NCBI GenBank assembly: GCA_026988355.1
Contig: JALSLK010000071.1
Location: forward strand, 1 to 64,000
DNA: 64,000 nucleotides
Direction: 5' to 3'
From: Flavobacteriaceae bacterium
GTDB lineage: Bacteria; Bacteroidota; Bacteroidia; Flavobacteriales; Flavobacteriaceae
Below are positions 8,982-17,075 of this stretch, piece by piece; the first letter of the stretch is position 1; each line of letters begins with the position of its first letter. The position numbers were made by a program, and so were the translations under genes. Below the pieces are notes generated by a model, which saw nothing but the letters and a program-made list of their open reading frames with translations, did no database searches and was not told where the DNA came from.

Positions 8982-9113
8982 TTAATTTCTTGTTCCGCCA
9001 TGTCCTTTTGCAACCACAAAAAGTATTTTTGTATTAAGGTATAGAAATCTAAAAAATTGCACTATCCAATTTTTCATCATAAATCGTTGTGTTTTTGTTA
9101 TTTTCTGAGCCAT
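8982..9113 (-). CDS. 43-residue basic small protein downstream of SQR
   Basis: A short frame starts at ATG 9113 (MAQKITKTQRF) and contains a hydrophobic stretch (WIVQFFRFLYLNTKILFVV) and a basic, glycine-rich end (AKGHGGTRN). The frame is open upstream to 9212, but that part overlaps the end of the SQR gene, so I take the internal ATG 20 bp after the SQR stop. It looks like a membrane-associated peptide that may anchor or assist the neighbouring SQR, a monotopic membrane enzyme. I know of no established function. Confidence 0.55.
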   Translation of the reverse strand: MAQKITKTQRFMMKNWIVQFFRFLYLNTKILFVVAKGHGGTRN

Positions 9114-9133
9114 ATTAAATGTTTTTACTTTAT

Positions 9134-10588
9134 TTATTCTGGTATTAACCACCAAAATGGTTTCATTTTTGCTTTGTATATAAACATATAGTGCAATGCT
9201 AATTTCACCCAATGTCCGGCCAATCCCATATCGCCAATTGTATCGTTTAGGTTTCTACCTGTTTCTGGATATTTTTGATAATCTGGTACAATTGGATTTA
9301 CGGTCATGGTAACTGCGGAACCTTTTCCTAATCCAAATCCAGAAGATGCAACACAAGCTGCTCCCATATTACCCATAGAACCTTTGTGTAATTTGGCATT
9401 CTCTCCATTTTTTATCAATTCGATTACGTTATCTACTACTACTTTTGCAGATATTCCAGATGGCATTCCTGTTCTTGGTGGTGCTGGAAATATAGCTGTT
9501 CCATTTTTACTTGTTCTCGGTTTAGATATGGTATGAGGTGGTGCAAATGCAATTCCTGGTGCAAAAATATTTTTGTACGAAGGGTTTTGATAGGTTTCCG
9601 GCCAATCTTGTACTGTCCACTCTTTGTATGGTTTTTTTGTATAATCTGCATCTACAATCATAAACCCTTTAAATAATTTTTCAGTAATATCTCCACCGTT
9701 TTTATCGTACGCTTTAAATCCATGTCCAGAAAATGCAGGAATTAACATTCCGAAATCAAATTTTTCTGTTTTGTATTCTCCTTCTAAAGTTTCGTAATGT
9801 ACAACACCATCTTCTATTTTATATACACCTGCTCTTTTAATCCATCTAATTCCTCTATCTTCAAAAAGCATTTCTGCTAAATCTTGCCCTGTCATTTTTT
9901 TACCACCAACTTTGAGTGTCATTCCATCCATTCCAAAATCTCCCAACTCATATTCGTTCGAAATCCATGTAATTTCTGCTTTATCTCTAACTTTATATCG
10001 GTTTAGTTCATGTTCTACATTTAATATATATTCAAATGCAGCTCCTTGGCAGGTTGCTTTGGCATGTCCTGTACCAATTAATATTTTTACATGTTCTCCA
10101 TTTTTCATTCTCGTTATTAACGCTTCAAGATCTTTCCAAGCATGTTGTGCATGGTCATAGGTACAAACGGAAACGGTTTTATTTGTTCCTGGCATTAAAC
10201 CTTCGGTAGCTCCAAAATTAAGTTTAGGACCTGTAGCATTTATTAAATAATCATAATCTATTTTAATCGTTTGACCTTTTTTACCTCCTAATACATATTC
10301 TGCTAAAACATAGCCTTTATTTATTTCATTATCTCCTTCTGGATAAAAAGCTGTACCCTTTGCTTGTATGTATGTAATTCCTTTTTTCTTATATAAAGGT
10401 GCTAATGGAAACACCGTTTGTTTTGCTTTCATTCGACCAACTCCTATCCATATATTTGATGGAATCCATTGGTAATTACTATTTGGTGACACTACAACTA
10501 TTTCGTGTTTGTTGGATAATTCTTTTTTAAGATAGGATACTGCAGTATGTCCTGAAACTCCTGCTCCTAATACTACTATTTTTGCCAT
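9134..10588 (-). CDS. sqr: Sulfide:quinone oxidoreductase-like flavoprotein (first copy)
   Basis: SQR oxidises sulfide to zero-valent sulfur at the membrane and passes electrons to quinone. The 484-residue product opens with the FAD-binding VLGAGVSG (residues 6-13). Three cysteines, Cys142 (VCTYDHA), Cys180 (ATCQGAAFEY) and Cys412 (GAACVASSG), are arranged like the redox cysteines of SQRs. NATGPKLNFG and FAPGIAFAPP are further flavin-binding regions. The aromatic C-terminus (KAMKPFWWLIPE-like end) fits membrane contact. It is distinct from the second, type II SQR at 41126. A GTAAC-N4-GTTAC palindrome lies 54 bp upstream of the ATG. Confidence 0.82.
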   Translation of the reverse strand: MAKIVVLGAGVSGHTAVSYLKKELSNKHEIVVVSPNSNYQWIPSNIWIGVGRMKAKQTVFPLAPLYKKKGITYIQAKGTAFYPEGDNEINKGYVLAEYVLGGKKGQTIKIDYDYLINATGPKLNFGATEGLMPGTNKTVSVCTYDHAQHAWKDLEALITRMKNGEHVKILIGTGHAKATCQGAAFEYILNVEHELNRYKVRDKAEITWISNEYELGDFGMDGMTLKVGGKKMTGQDLAEMLFEDRGIRWIKRAGVYKIEDGVVHYETLEGEYKTEKFDFGMLIPAFSGHGFKAYDKNGGDITEKLFKGFMIVDADYTKKPYKEWTVQDWPETYQNPSYKNIFAPGIAFAPPHTISKPRTSKNGTAIFPAPPRTGMPSGISAKVVVDNVIELIKNGENAKLHKGSMGNMGAACVASSGFGLGKGSAVTMTVNPIVPDYQKYPETGRNLNDTIGDMGLAGHWVKLALHYMFIYKAKMKPFWWLIPE

Positions 10589-10611
10589 CTGATGTTTCGT
10601 TTTATGTAATA

Positions 10612-10619
10612 CAAATTTA
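10612..10619 (-). promoter_or_regulatory. -7 element of the first SQR promoter
   Basis: TAAATTTG on the minus strand matches TAnnTTTG. Its centre is 33 bp downstream of the centre of the palindrome at 10642-10655. No TTTG -33 element is visible at the usual place, as expected for an activator-dependent promoter. Confidence 0.6.
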
Positions 10620-10641
10620 CATGGTATTTATATCGTTTGGA

Positions 10642-10655
10642 GTAACTTAAGTTAC
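10642..10655. promoter_or_regulatory. Operator GTAAC-TTAA-GTTAC (sulfide regulon site 1)
   Basis: This is a perfect 14-bp palindrome, extending to 16 bp at 10641-10656. It is centred 33 bp upstream of the centre of the -7 element and about 60 bp upstream of the SQR start. The same motif with the same spacing occurs before the rhodanese, CstB-like and SulP genes. The shape (two 5-bp half-sites, 4-bp spacer) is that of a Crp/Fnr-family site. Confidence 0.7.
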
Positions 10656-10820
10656 TTATAATTGAGTTCTGCCTAAAATTCAATTTACAGAAATTACATC
10701 TAGTTGAAATTTGAAGAACAAAATTATATTTGTTTATAAAAAAATCCATTCTAACTATAAACGAATTTTAGGTTGAAATCTGGTTTATAATGTTGTTCTT
10801 ATTATCCTTATTTATTCCAT

Positions 10821-10857
10821 AAAAAAATCCTTAAAATAAATATTTTAAGGATTTTTT
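10821..10857 (-). terminator. Intrinsic terminator after the heme lipoprotein gene
   Basis: A 17-bp AT-rich stem (10822-10838 with 10841-10857) has a 2-nt loop and an A/T run on each side. It lies 20 bp past the stop of the minus-strand gene at 10877 and before the first SQR promoter, so it separates the two transcripts. Confidence 0.8.
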
Positions 10858-10876
10858 ATTTTGTAGTATACTCCTA

Positions 10877-11446
10877 TTATTCGTTAAATGTAACAGCTAA
10901 AACTCCTCTTAAATTTCCTACTTTAAATCCTGTTGCTTTGTCATTAGGATACAATACTTTTAGTATACTATCTGTTTTGGAAGTAATTTGCTCTCCAACT
11001 ACTCCATGACACATTAAACATTTACCTTCTGCTATAATTGGCGCATAAAAATGCACTTTATTGTCCTTTTCTTTTTTAACTATTGGCTTTAATTTTTCTC
11101 CTTTAGTTACCAATGATAAATAGTGTTTAATAATAGCCTCCTCTTCTTGGTTTGGTTTGTTTTTTTTACTCCTAATTTTATGTGATGTTCTTTTTATAGA
11201 AACCTTATATTTATCTGCTATTTCTGTTGTTAATATATCTGCTTTCACATTACAAAAAGGTATTGCTTCTTTCGTACCTCCTGTTTTTATATGATACATC
11301 AAATTACTTCCTAATTTTTTTAGGGTTGCTTTTCCAATTTCTTTTCCTTTAACAATATATACTTGTTTTTCTTTTTCGGAAAATTTATCTGAATCACAAC
11401 TTGTTATTAATGCTACAATAAAACTCAATAGAAATAGATGCTTCAT
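10877..11446 (-). CDS. Tll0287-like (DUF3365) heme lipoprotein
   Basis: The 189-residue product has a lipobox (LITSC, Cys17) and one heme c motif, CLMCH at residues 143-147. Upstream segments such as AIPFCNVKA and VSIKRTSHKIRSKKNKPN resemble the Tll0287-like domain, a PAS-like heme-binding fold. It should be an outer-facing or periplasmic lipoprotein cytochrome that senses or carries electrons; no catalytic role is known. It lies 1 bp after the rhodanese lipoprotein gene, so the two form one operon under the palindrome at 11961-11974. Confidence 0.82.
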   Translation of the reverse strand: MKHLFLLSFIVALITSCDSDKFSEKEKQVYIVKGKEIGKATLKKLGSNLMYHIKTGGTKEAIPFCNVKADILTTEIADKYKVSIKRTSHKIRSKKNKPNQEEEAIIKHYLSLVTKGEKLKPIVKKEKDNKVHFYAPIIAEGKCLMCHGVVGEQITSKTDSILKVLYPNDKATGFKVGNLRGVLAVTFNE

Positions 11447-11447
11447 G

Positions 11448-11906
11448 TTATTTTACTGCTTTAAAACCTTTAGCAGACCATCCCATAAATCCGCCATCTA
11501 GGTTTACTACATTATATCCTTCTGCTTTTAATTTCTTTGCAGCTTTCATACTTCTTCCTCCTGATCGACAATATACATATACAGGAGTATCTTTTTTATA
11601 TTTTGCCATTTGCTCCATAAAATTTTTATCAAATACATTTACATTTTCTGCATTTTCAATATGTCCTTCATTAAACTCGTTTGGTGTTCTTACATCTACC
11701 AATTGTACCTCTTTTCCTTCTGTTTCTGTCTTAAATTCTGTTGCATTTACTCGTTTTATTGGATTCTTCTTTTGTACTGGTTTTACAGTAGTTTCTGCTA
11801 CTGAATTTGTTTCTGTAGTTTTTACTGTATTTTTTGCGCAACTAGTTGTTGTTACTATTGCTACTAATAACACTATTAAAATATTTAGATTTTTAATTTT
11901 CATCAT
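11448..11906 (-). CDS. Rhodanese-like lipoprotein
   Basis: The 152-residue protein has a lipobox at TTSC (Cys23), a Thr/Lys-rich linker, and one rhodanese domain (about residues 52-150) with active-site Cys113 in YVYCRSGGRS. Rhodanese domains carry sulfur as a persulfide, and here the enzyme would sit in the periplasm, tethered to a membrane. It is the first gene of a two-gene operon with the heme lipoprotein. A near-palindrome, GTAAT-ATTT-GTTAC, lies 55 bp upstream, placing it in the predicted sulfide regulon. Confidence 0.88.
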   Translation of the reverse strand: MMKIKNLNILIVLLVAIVTTTSCAKNTVKTTETNSVAETTVKPVQKKNPIKRVNATEFKTETEGKEVQLVDVRTPNEFNEGHIENAENVNVFDKNFMEQMAKYKKDTPVYVYCRSGGRSMKAAKKLKAEGYNVVNLDGGFMGWSAKGFKAVK

Positions 11907-11930
11907 TTCTTTTTTGAATTAATAATATTA

Positions 11931-11938
11931 CAAAAGTA
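11931..11938 (-). promoter_or_regulatory. -7 element of the rhodanese operon
   Basis: TACTTTTG on the minus strand matches TAnnTTTG. Its centre is exactly 33 bp from the centre of the operator at 11961-11974. Confidence 0.6.
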
Positions 11939-11960
11939 GCTTTTAAATAAGGTTTTTTAT

Positions 11961-11974
11961 GTAATATTTGTTAC
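11961..11974. promoter_or_regulatory. Operator GTAAT-ATTT-GTTAC (sulfide regulon site 2)
   Basis: This matches the GTAAC-N4-GTTAC palindrome with one change, 33 bp centre to centre from the -7 element of the rhodanese operon. It also lies in the region shared with the divergent subtilase gene, though 154 bp from that gene's start. Confidence 0.65.
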
Positions 11975-12046
11975 AATTATTTATTTTAATACATTTTTCC
12001 TCTCAATTTTTAAGTTATTATTTAGTGATTTATCAAATTTATTTTT

Positions 12047-12054
12047 TATATTTG
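12047..12054 (+). promoter_or_regulatory. Possible -7 element for the subtilase gene
   Basis: TATATTTG matches the Bacteroidetes -7 consensus and lies 74 bp upstream of the ATG at 12129. I see no convincing -33 element. Confidence 0.35.
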
Positions 12055-12128
12055 TGATATATCGATGCCTTCCTTCCCCTTACATCGTGTATTATTTAAC
12101 AAAATGTTTAACTTAACAAACCATTAAA

Positions 12129-13628
12129 ATGAAAAAAATGAAATTTATTTTAGGTGCATTTGTGCTGTTTTTTGCCGCATCGTGTACTCAAAACGATTCT
12201 ATCGAAGAAATTAATTCTAATGAATCATCACAACTCAAAGCATTAACTCTTGATGAAGTTAATAACCAGATTACCAAAATTATACTTGACAAAGGTTCTT
12301 TTGATTGGTCTGAAGCTAGCGACCATTTATTATGGAGTGCTTCCATTTATGGAGACAATCTTTTAACTGTAGGTTATGGAGATGAAGGAGAGAGTTTTAG
12401 GGCTGAAAAAACAGAAAGATTAACTTCTATGAAAGATGAAATTATTCAATCTATTAAAACTTCGCCATCTGAAAAAGGAAAAAAAGATGTTGTGGTTTTT
12501 GAAGACAATACATTGAACTTAATAGATGTTAAAGTAACTGGCATATCAACTATTAAAATGTTAAGAGAAAATCCTAATGTAAGGTATATTGAACCTGAAG
12601 GGTATGTTTATTCTGGCGAATTATTAGCACAAGACAAATCTGCTTCTGGTTGTGATAAATCTGGAGACAGTATTAGTGGATACGATTATAGCCATGTTTC
12701 TGGTTCTAATGCTCATTTTCCTTGGAATTTTTACGATCATAAAATTAACCAAGCTTGGAGTTATAGTAAAGGAAGAGGTGTTGGTGTTGGTGTAATCGAT
12801 ACTGGAGTTTCACAATACCAACAAAATTTAGGTTATAAATTTGATGATTTTTATTCTGGTAGATATATTGTTAAACGTGGAACTTATGTAGATTCTTGGA
12901 AATGGTGGGCTACTAATACAGATGGTTCGCACGATAAATGTGGTCATGGTACAAGTACTGCTGCTGCTGTTGGTGCTCCAAATAACAATAGCCATCAAAT
13001 GGTTGGTGTTGCTTACGAATGTAATTTAATAACTTATAGAGGTACTAGTGATGTTGTTTTAAATGGATACCACGAACGTAAAGGTGTTGCAAGAGCACTT
13101 ACGGAATTAGGTAATAGATCGGATGTAAAAATTATCTCTATGTCTATTGGTTATCCTTGGTCTATTGGTAGAATTAAAGATGCTGTAAGGTATGCTTATT
13201 CTAGAGGAAAAATGATTTTTGCTGCTGGTGGTACTTCTACAAGTTTTACAAATTGGTATGGTGTTATATTCCCTGCTTCAATGAGCGAAACTGTTGCTGT
13301 AACTGGTGTTGAAGAGAGAAGCTATTATAATGAATGTGATGTTTGCCATACAGGAAGTAAAATTGATTTTACTTTTGTAATGGAAAGAAGTAATAATCAT
13401 CATCAACCTGTTTTAGGTTACTACAACAATCAATCTTCTTATTTTGGTGGTTCATCTGTAGCGACTGCTTCAACTGCTGGTATTGCTGCTTTAGTTTGGT
13501 CAAGATATCCTTCTTGGTCAAGAGCGCAAGTATATGCTCGTTTAAGATATGCTGCTCATTTCTCTAGTAAGCATAGCGACTTTGGTTATGGTAATATTAA
13601 TGCTTTGAAAGCGGTTAGAGGTTACTAA
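12129..13628 (+). CDS. S8 subtilisin-like peptidase lipoprotein
   Basis: The 499-residue product has a lipobox (AASC, Cys19), a propeptide to about residue 160 that ends with NVRYIEPEGYV (typical of I9/fervidolysin propeptides), and an S8 domain. The triad is Asp224 (GVIDTG), His273 (CGHGTSTAA) and Ser443 (GGSSVATAS). Where most subtilases have AAGN, with the oxyanion-hole asparagine, this protein has AAGG at residues 365-368, so that residue may be missing or supplied elsewhere. There is no T9SS C-terminal domain, so lipid anchoring is the likely fate. It sits alone on the plus strand between two predicted sulfide-regulon units. Confidence 0.9.
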   Translation: MKKMKFILGAFVLFFAASCTQNDSIEEINSNESSQLKALTLDEVNNQITKIILDKGSFDWSEASDHLLWSASIYGDNLLTVGYGDEGESFRAEKTERLTSMKDEIIQSIKTSPSEKGKKDVVVFEDNTLNLIDVKVTGISTIKMLRENPNVRYIEPEGYVYSGELLAQDKSASGCDKSGDSISGYDYSHVSGSNAHFPWNFYDHKINQAWSYSKGRGVGVGVIDTGVSQYQQNLGYKFDDFYSGRYIVKRGTYVDSWKWWATNTDGSHDKCGHGTSTAAAVGAPNNNSHQMVGVAYECNLITYRGTSDVVLNGYHERKGVARALTELGNRSDVKIISMSIGYPWSIGRIKDAVRYAYSRGKMIFAAGGTSTSFTNWYGVIFPASMSETVAVTGVEERSYYNECDVCHTGSKIDFTFVMERSNNHHQPVLGYYNNQSSYFGGSSVATASTAGIAALVWSRYPSWSRAQVYARLRYAAHFSSKHSDFGYGNINALKAVRGY

Positions 13629-13668
13629 ACAAATTATAAATGATGTGAATTACATCGTTATCTATAAT

Positions 13669-13708
13669 AAAAAAGCCCTTAAATTTTAACAATTTAAGGG
13701 CTTTTTTT
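13669..13708. terminator. Bidirectional intrinsic terminator
   Basis: AAAAGCCCTTAAATT pairs with AATTTAAGGGCTTTTTTT across a short loop, with A and T runs on the two sides. It separates the convergent subtilase (+) and CstB-like (-) genes and can serve both. Confidence 0.85.
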
Positions 13709-13732
13709 ATTTATATCGTATTCTCAATGTAA

Positions 13733-15151
13733 TTACGAAAAAGTTGTTGGACATACAAAGTCTGTCATTGGTGCGTTAGTTTCTTTTAAATCTTTAAAAC
13801 CTCCTCTAACATCGGTTACATTTGCTACGCCATTTGCCATAAAAATAGAAGCTGCTATTAAAGAGCGATATCCACTTGCACAATGTAAGTAATATGCTTT
13901 ATTGGTATCTATTTCAGCAAAATTTGCATGAATTGAATCTAATGGGAAATTTGCTACTCCAATAACATGTTCGGAACGATATTCTGTATCTTTTCTTACA
14001 TCTGTTGGTTTTTCCATTTTTCCTGCTGCTAGTGCATCTACAAATTCCTGCGCTGACATTGATCCTATTTTATCAAAGTCAAAACCTTCTTTTTTCCATG
14101 CATCCATTCCTCCTTTTAAATATCCTGCTGTATTATCGTAACCTACTCTTGAAAAACGTGTAGCTACTTCTTGTATTCTATCTTCATCTGCAATAAAAAT
14201 AATTTTTTGCTGAATATTGGTTACTAAAGCTCCAACCCAAGGAGCAAAACTTCCATCAATACCTATAAACCATGCTCCTGGAACTGTACCGTGTTCTGTA
14301 TAGTCTTCTTTAGAGCGTGTATCTATTACTAATACGTCTTTTTGTTCGCTCATTTCTTTAAATGTTGCTGCATCTAAAGCTATTGTACCTTTACTTAACA
14401 CATCGTCTATATTTGCATTAATTGCTTTATTCATTTTTACATTATTTGGAAAATATTGTGGTGGCGGTTTTAAACCTGTAGTTACTTCATCAATAAATTC
14501 TTCTTTTGTCATATCTGCACGTAATGCATAGTTTGTTTTCTTTTGGTTTCCTAGAGTATCAAAAGTTTCTGAACTCATATTTTTACCACAAGACGATCCT
14601 GCTCCATGATTTGGATATACTAAAATATCGTCTGGTAAAGTCATAATTTTATTTCGTAAAGAATCAAATAAATGACCTGCTAAATCTGCTTCGGTAATTT
14701 TACCTGATTTTGTTGCTAAATCTGGACGACCTACATCTCCAATAAACAAACAATCTCCTGTTAATACATAAGGTGTTTTTCCATCTTTATCTGTTACAAG
14801 ATACGATGAAGACTCCATAGTATGTCCTGGCGTATGCAATAAGGTTAATGTACCATCTCCTATTTTAAAAACCTCTCCATCTTTACCATTATGTATTTCA
14901 TATTCGGTAACTGCATTTGGTCCAAAAACAATTGTTGCTCCTGTTTTTTGTGCTAAATCGTATTGACCTGAAACAAAATCTGCATGAAAATGCGTTAAGA
15001 ATATATATTTAATAGTTGCATTATCTGCTTTAGCCATATCAATATATGGTTGTGTCTCTCTTAATGGATCTACGATTGCTGCTTCTCCGTTTGACTCAAT
15101 ATAATAAGCCATTTCTGCAAGACAACCTGTAAAAATTTGTTCTACTTTCAT
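13733..15151 (-). CDS. CstB-like persulfide dioxygenase/rhodanese fusion
   Basis: The 472-residue protein has an N-terminal metallo-beta-lactamase domain (about 1-230) with THFHADF, giving His54, His56 and Asp58, the non-heme iron site of persulfide dioxygenases. Two rhodanese domains follow (about 255-355 and 365-470). The first has Asp at the catalytic position (FIADEDRIQ) and is a pseudo-rhodanese; the second has active Cys424 (LHCASGYRS). This order (MBL, dead rhodanese, active rhodanese) is that of staphylococcal CstB, which turns persulfides into thiosulfate. It would use the sulfur delivered by SQR. An operator, GTAAC-TGAT-GTTAC, lies upstream at 15224. Confidence 0.88.
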   Translation of the reverse strand: MKVEQIFTGCLAEMAYYIESNGEAAIVDPLRETQPYIDMAKADNATIKYIFLTHFHADFVSGQYDLAQKTGATIVFGPNAVTEYEIHNGKDGEVFKIGDGTLTLLHTPGHTMESSSYLVTDKDGKTPYVLTGDCLFIGDVGRPDLATKSGKITEADLAGHLFDSLRNKIMTLPDDILVYPNHGAGSSCGKNMSSETFDTLGNQKKTNYALRADMTKEEFIDEVTTGLKPPPQYFPNNVKMNKAINANIDDVLSKGTIALDAATFKEMSEQKDVLVIDTRSKEDYTEHGTVPGAWFIGIDGSFAPWVGALVTNIQQKIIFIADEDRIQEVATRFSRVGYDNTAGYLKGGMDAWKKEGFDFDKIGSMSAQEFVDALAAGKMEKPTDVRKDTEYRSEHVIGVANFPLDSIHANFAEIDTNKAYYLHCASGYRSLIAASIFMANGVANVTDVRGGFKDLKETNAPMTDFVCPTTFS

Positions 15152-15193
15152 TTTATGTTTTATTTAGTTATTTACTTTTAATTATTTGTCGTT

Positions 15194-15201
15194 CAAAGAT
15201 A
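15194..15201 (-). promoter_or_regulatory. -7 element of the CstB-like gene
   Basis: TATCTTTG on the minus strand matches TAnnTTTG. Its centre is exactly 33 bp from the centre of the operator at 15224-15237. Confidence 0.6.
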
Positions 15202-15223
15202 TAAAAAATTACACTTTAGCTTT

Positions 15224-15237
15224 GTAACTGATGTTAC
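15224..15237. promoter_or_regulatory. Operator GTAAC-TGAT-GTTAC (sulfide regulon site 3)
   Basis: Both half-sites are perfect. It lies about 80 bp before the CstB-like ATG with the same operator to -7 spacing as sites 1, 2 and 4. It also lies just past the end of the SulP gene, so SulP and the CstB-like gene have separate promoters. Confidence 0.7.
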
Positions 15238-15257
15238 TTTTCTTTGTTCTATTCTCG

Positions 15258-16988
15258 TTAACTGGTTTGCTCTATGTATTTATCGTATCTTTTTTCTGAA
15301 TTTTCATTTTTACAACTGTGTTTGTAACAGTCTACGGCTTCTTGAATACTCATAAAACAATGATCAAAACCTATTTTTTTAATTAATTCTGATTTTTTAA
15401 ACGTATCTCTAACTGGTCCTTTTAATCCAGAAAATACGATTTCAATATTTTGTGTTTTAAAATAATCTAAAATTTCATTTAATGCAAAAACTGCACTACT
15501 ATCTAAATTATTCATACTTTCTCCATCAATGATTATCATTTTTAGTTTTTCGCCTTTCTCTAAAGAAAATTCTTGTAATTTATCTTTAAAAAAGGTTGTA
15601 TTTGCAAAATGTAATTGTGCATCATAGCGAATAATTAAAATCTCATCATCTATTTCTACATCACTAAACCTATCTTTATTTCTATAAAAATGTGTGTTTG
15701 GTATTTTACCTAAAATGGCAATAAATGGTTTAGTACTTTTTTGTATTAACACTCCTAAAGATAGTAAAATTCCTGTTAATATACCTTCTTTAATTCCAAT
15801 TGTTGCAGTAACTAATAATGTAACATTTAATATTAATAAATCTCTTTTTGAATATTTTATGAGTTGTTTTGGTATTCTAAAATCCAGCAATCCAAATACA
15901 GCTACCATAATTATTGCTGCTAAAACTGCCTTTGGTAAATAATAAAAAACAGGTGTTAAAAACAAAAGTGTGATTCCTACAATGAAGGCTGAAATTATTG
16001 CTGCTAATGGTGTTTTTGCATTTGCTTGTTCGTTTACTGCTGTTCTAGAAAAACCTCCAGTCGCTGGATAAGTTTGAAAAAATGCACCTATGATATTTCC
16101 CATTCCTAATGCTATGAGTTCTTGATTTGGAATTACTTTATAATCGTTATGATTAATTTCTACTGCTTTAGCTACAGAAATTGCTTCTAAAAAGGCTATA
16201 AATGAAAGGGTTAATGCTATTGGAAAAAGTTTAATCATGATTTCTTTTTCGAAAGCTGGCATTTTAAAATCTGGTAATCCTTCTGGAATTTTACCAACAA
16301 TTTTTACACCATACTGTTCTAAATGAAATAATTTTACTGCCAATATACCAATTACAACAACGACTAGTGCTGCTGGAATATTTTTTAAATATTTTTTAAA
16401 TATTATTATAGTGATTATCGACAGAACGCCTATAATTAATGTTGCCCAATGTATTTCTCCAATATGTTTTCCTGCATCTACCACAATATTTTGGAGTTTA
16501 TTATTTCTAGCAATATTCATTCCTGTTAAATGCTTTAATTGATTTAAACCGATGATTAAGGATGCTGCTGAAGTAAATCCACTAATTACGGGTTTGGATA
16601 AAAAGTTAACTAAAAACCCTAATCGTAATACTCCAAACAATAATTGTAAAACACCCATCATAAATGCTAGAAGCACAGCAAACTCAATAAAATGTTCTGT
16701 ACCTATTTCTGCTAATGCGGCAACTCCTGTTGCTACAATTAATGAATCCATTGCTACTGGCCCAACTGCTAACTGACGTGATGTTCCGAATATTGCATAT
16801 ACTATTTGAGGAATCATTGCTGTATACAAACCGTATATTGGAGGTAATCCAGCAATCATTGCATACGCAATTCCTTGAGGAATTAACATAATTCCAACGG
16901 TTAAACCTGCGCTAATATCTCCTTTTAACCAATCTTTTTTGTAGTTTGGCAACCATTCTAATATTGGAAAAAGGTTTTTAATATTCAT
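15258..16988 (-). CDS. SulP family anion permease with STAS domain
   Basis: The 576-residue protein has 10 or more hydrophobic segments, opening with the SulP signature region DISAGLTVGIMLIPQGIAYA and GLPPIYGLYTAMIPQ, and a C-terminal STAS domain (about 440-560, IIIDGESMNNLDSSAVFAL). SulP proteins carry sulfate, bicarbonate or other anions in the inner membrane. Because it has its own copy of the sulfide-regulon operator, sulfate or thiosulfate/sulfite export or uptake is a reasonable guess; bicarbonate cannot be excluded. Confidence 0.9.
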   Translation of the reverse strand: MNIKNLFPILEWLPNYKKDWLKGDISAGLTVGIMLIPQGIAYAMIAGLPPIYGLYTAMIPQIVYAIFGTSRQLAVGPVAMDSLIVATGVAALAEIGTEHFIEFAVLLAFMMGVLQLLFGVLRLGFLVNFLSKPVISGFTSAASLIIGLNQLKHLTGMNIARNNKLQNIVVDAGKHIGEIHWATLIIGVLSIITIIIFKKYLKNIPAALVVVVIGILAVKLFHLEQYGVKIVGKIPEGLPDFKMPAFEKEIMIKLFPIALTLSFIAFLEAISVAKAVEINHNDYKVIPNQELIALGMGNIIGAFFQTYPATGGFSRTAVNEQANAKTPLAAIISAFIVGITLLFLTPVFYYLPKAVLAAIIMVAVFGLLDFRIPKQLIKYSKRDLLILNVTLLVTATIGIKEGILTGILLSLGVLIQKSTKPFIAILGKIPNTHFYRNKDRFSDVEIDDEILIIRYDAQLHFANTTFFKDKLQEFSLEKGEKLKMIIIDGESMNNLDSSAVFALNEILDYFKTQNIEIVFSGLKGPVRDTFKKSELIKKIGFDHCFMSIQEAVDCYKHSCKNENSEKRYDKYIEQTS

Positions 16989-17023
16989 ATTTCGTTTTTA
17001 GTAGTCTATATTTTTCTAGACTG

Positions 17024-17031
17024 CAAATATA
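17024..17031 (-). promoter_or_regulatory. -7 element of the SulP gene
   Basis: TATATTTG on the minus strand is a perfect TAnnTTTG. Its centre is exactly 33 bp from the centre of the operator at 17054-17067. Confidence 0.6.
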
Positions 17032-17053
17032 CTATCTTAACAAGCAAGTTAAT

Positions 17054-17067
17054 GTAATCTGTGTTAC
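17054..17067. promoter_or_regulatory. Operator GTAAT-CTGT-GTTAC (sulfide regulon site 4)
   Basis: One half-site has a C to T change. It lies about 72 bp upstream of the SulP ATG and 8 bp past the stop of the prolyl oligopeptidase gene. Confidence 0.65.
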
Positions 17068-17075
17068 GCAACGGT

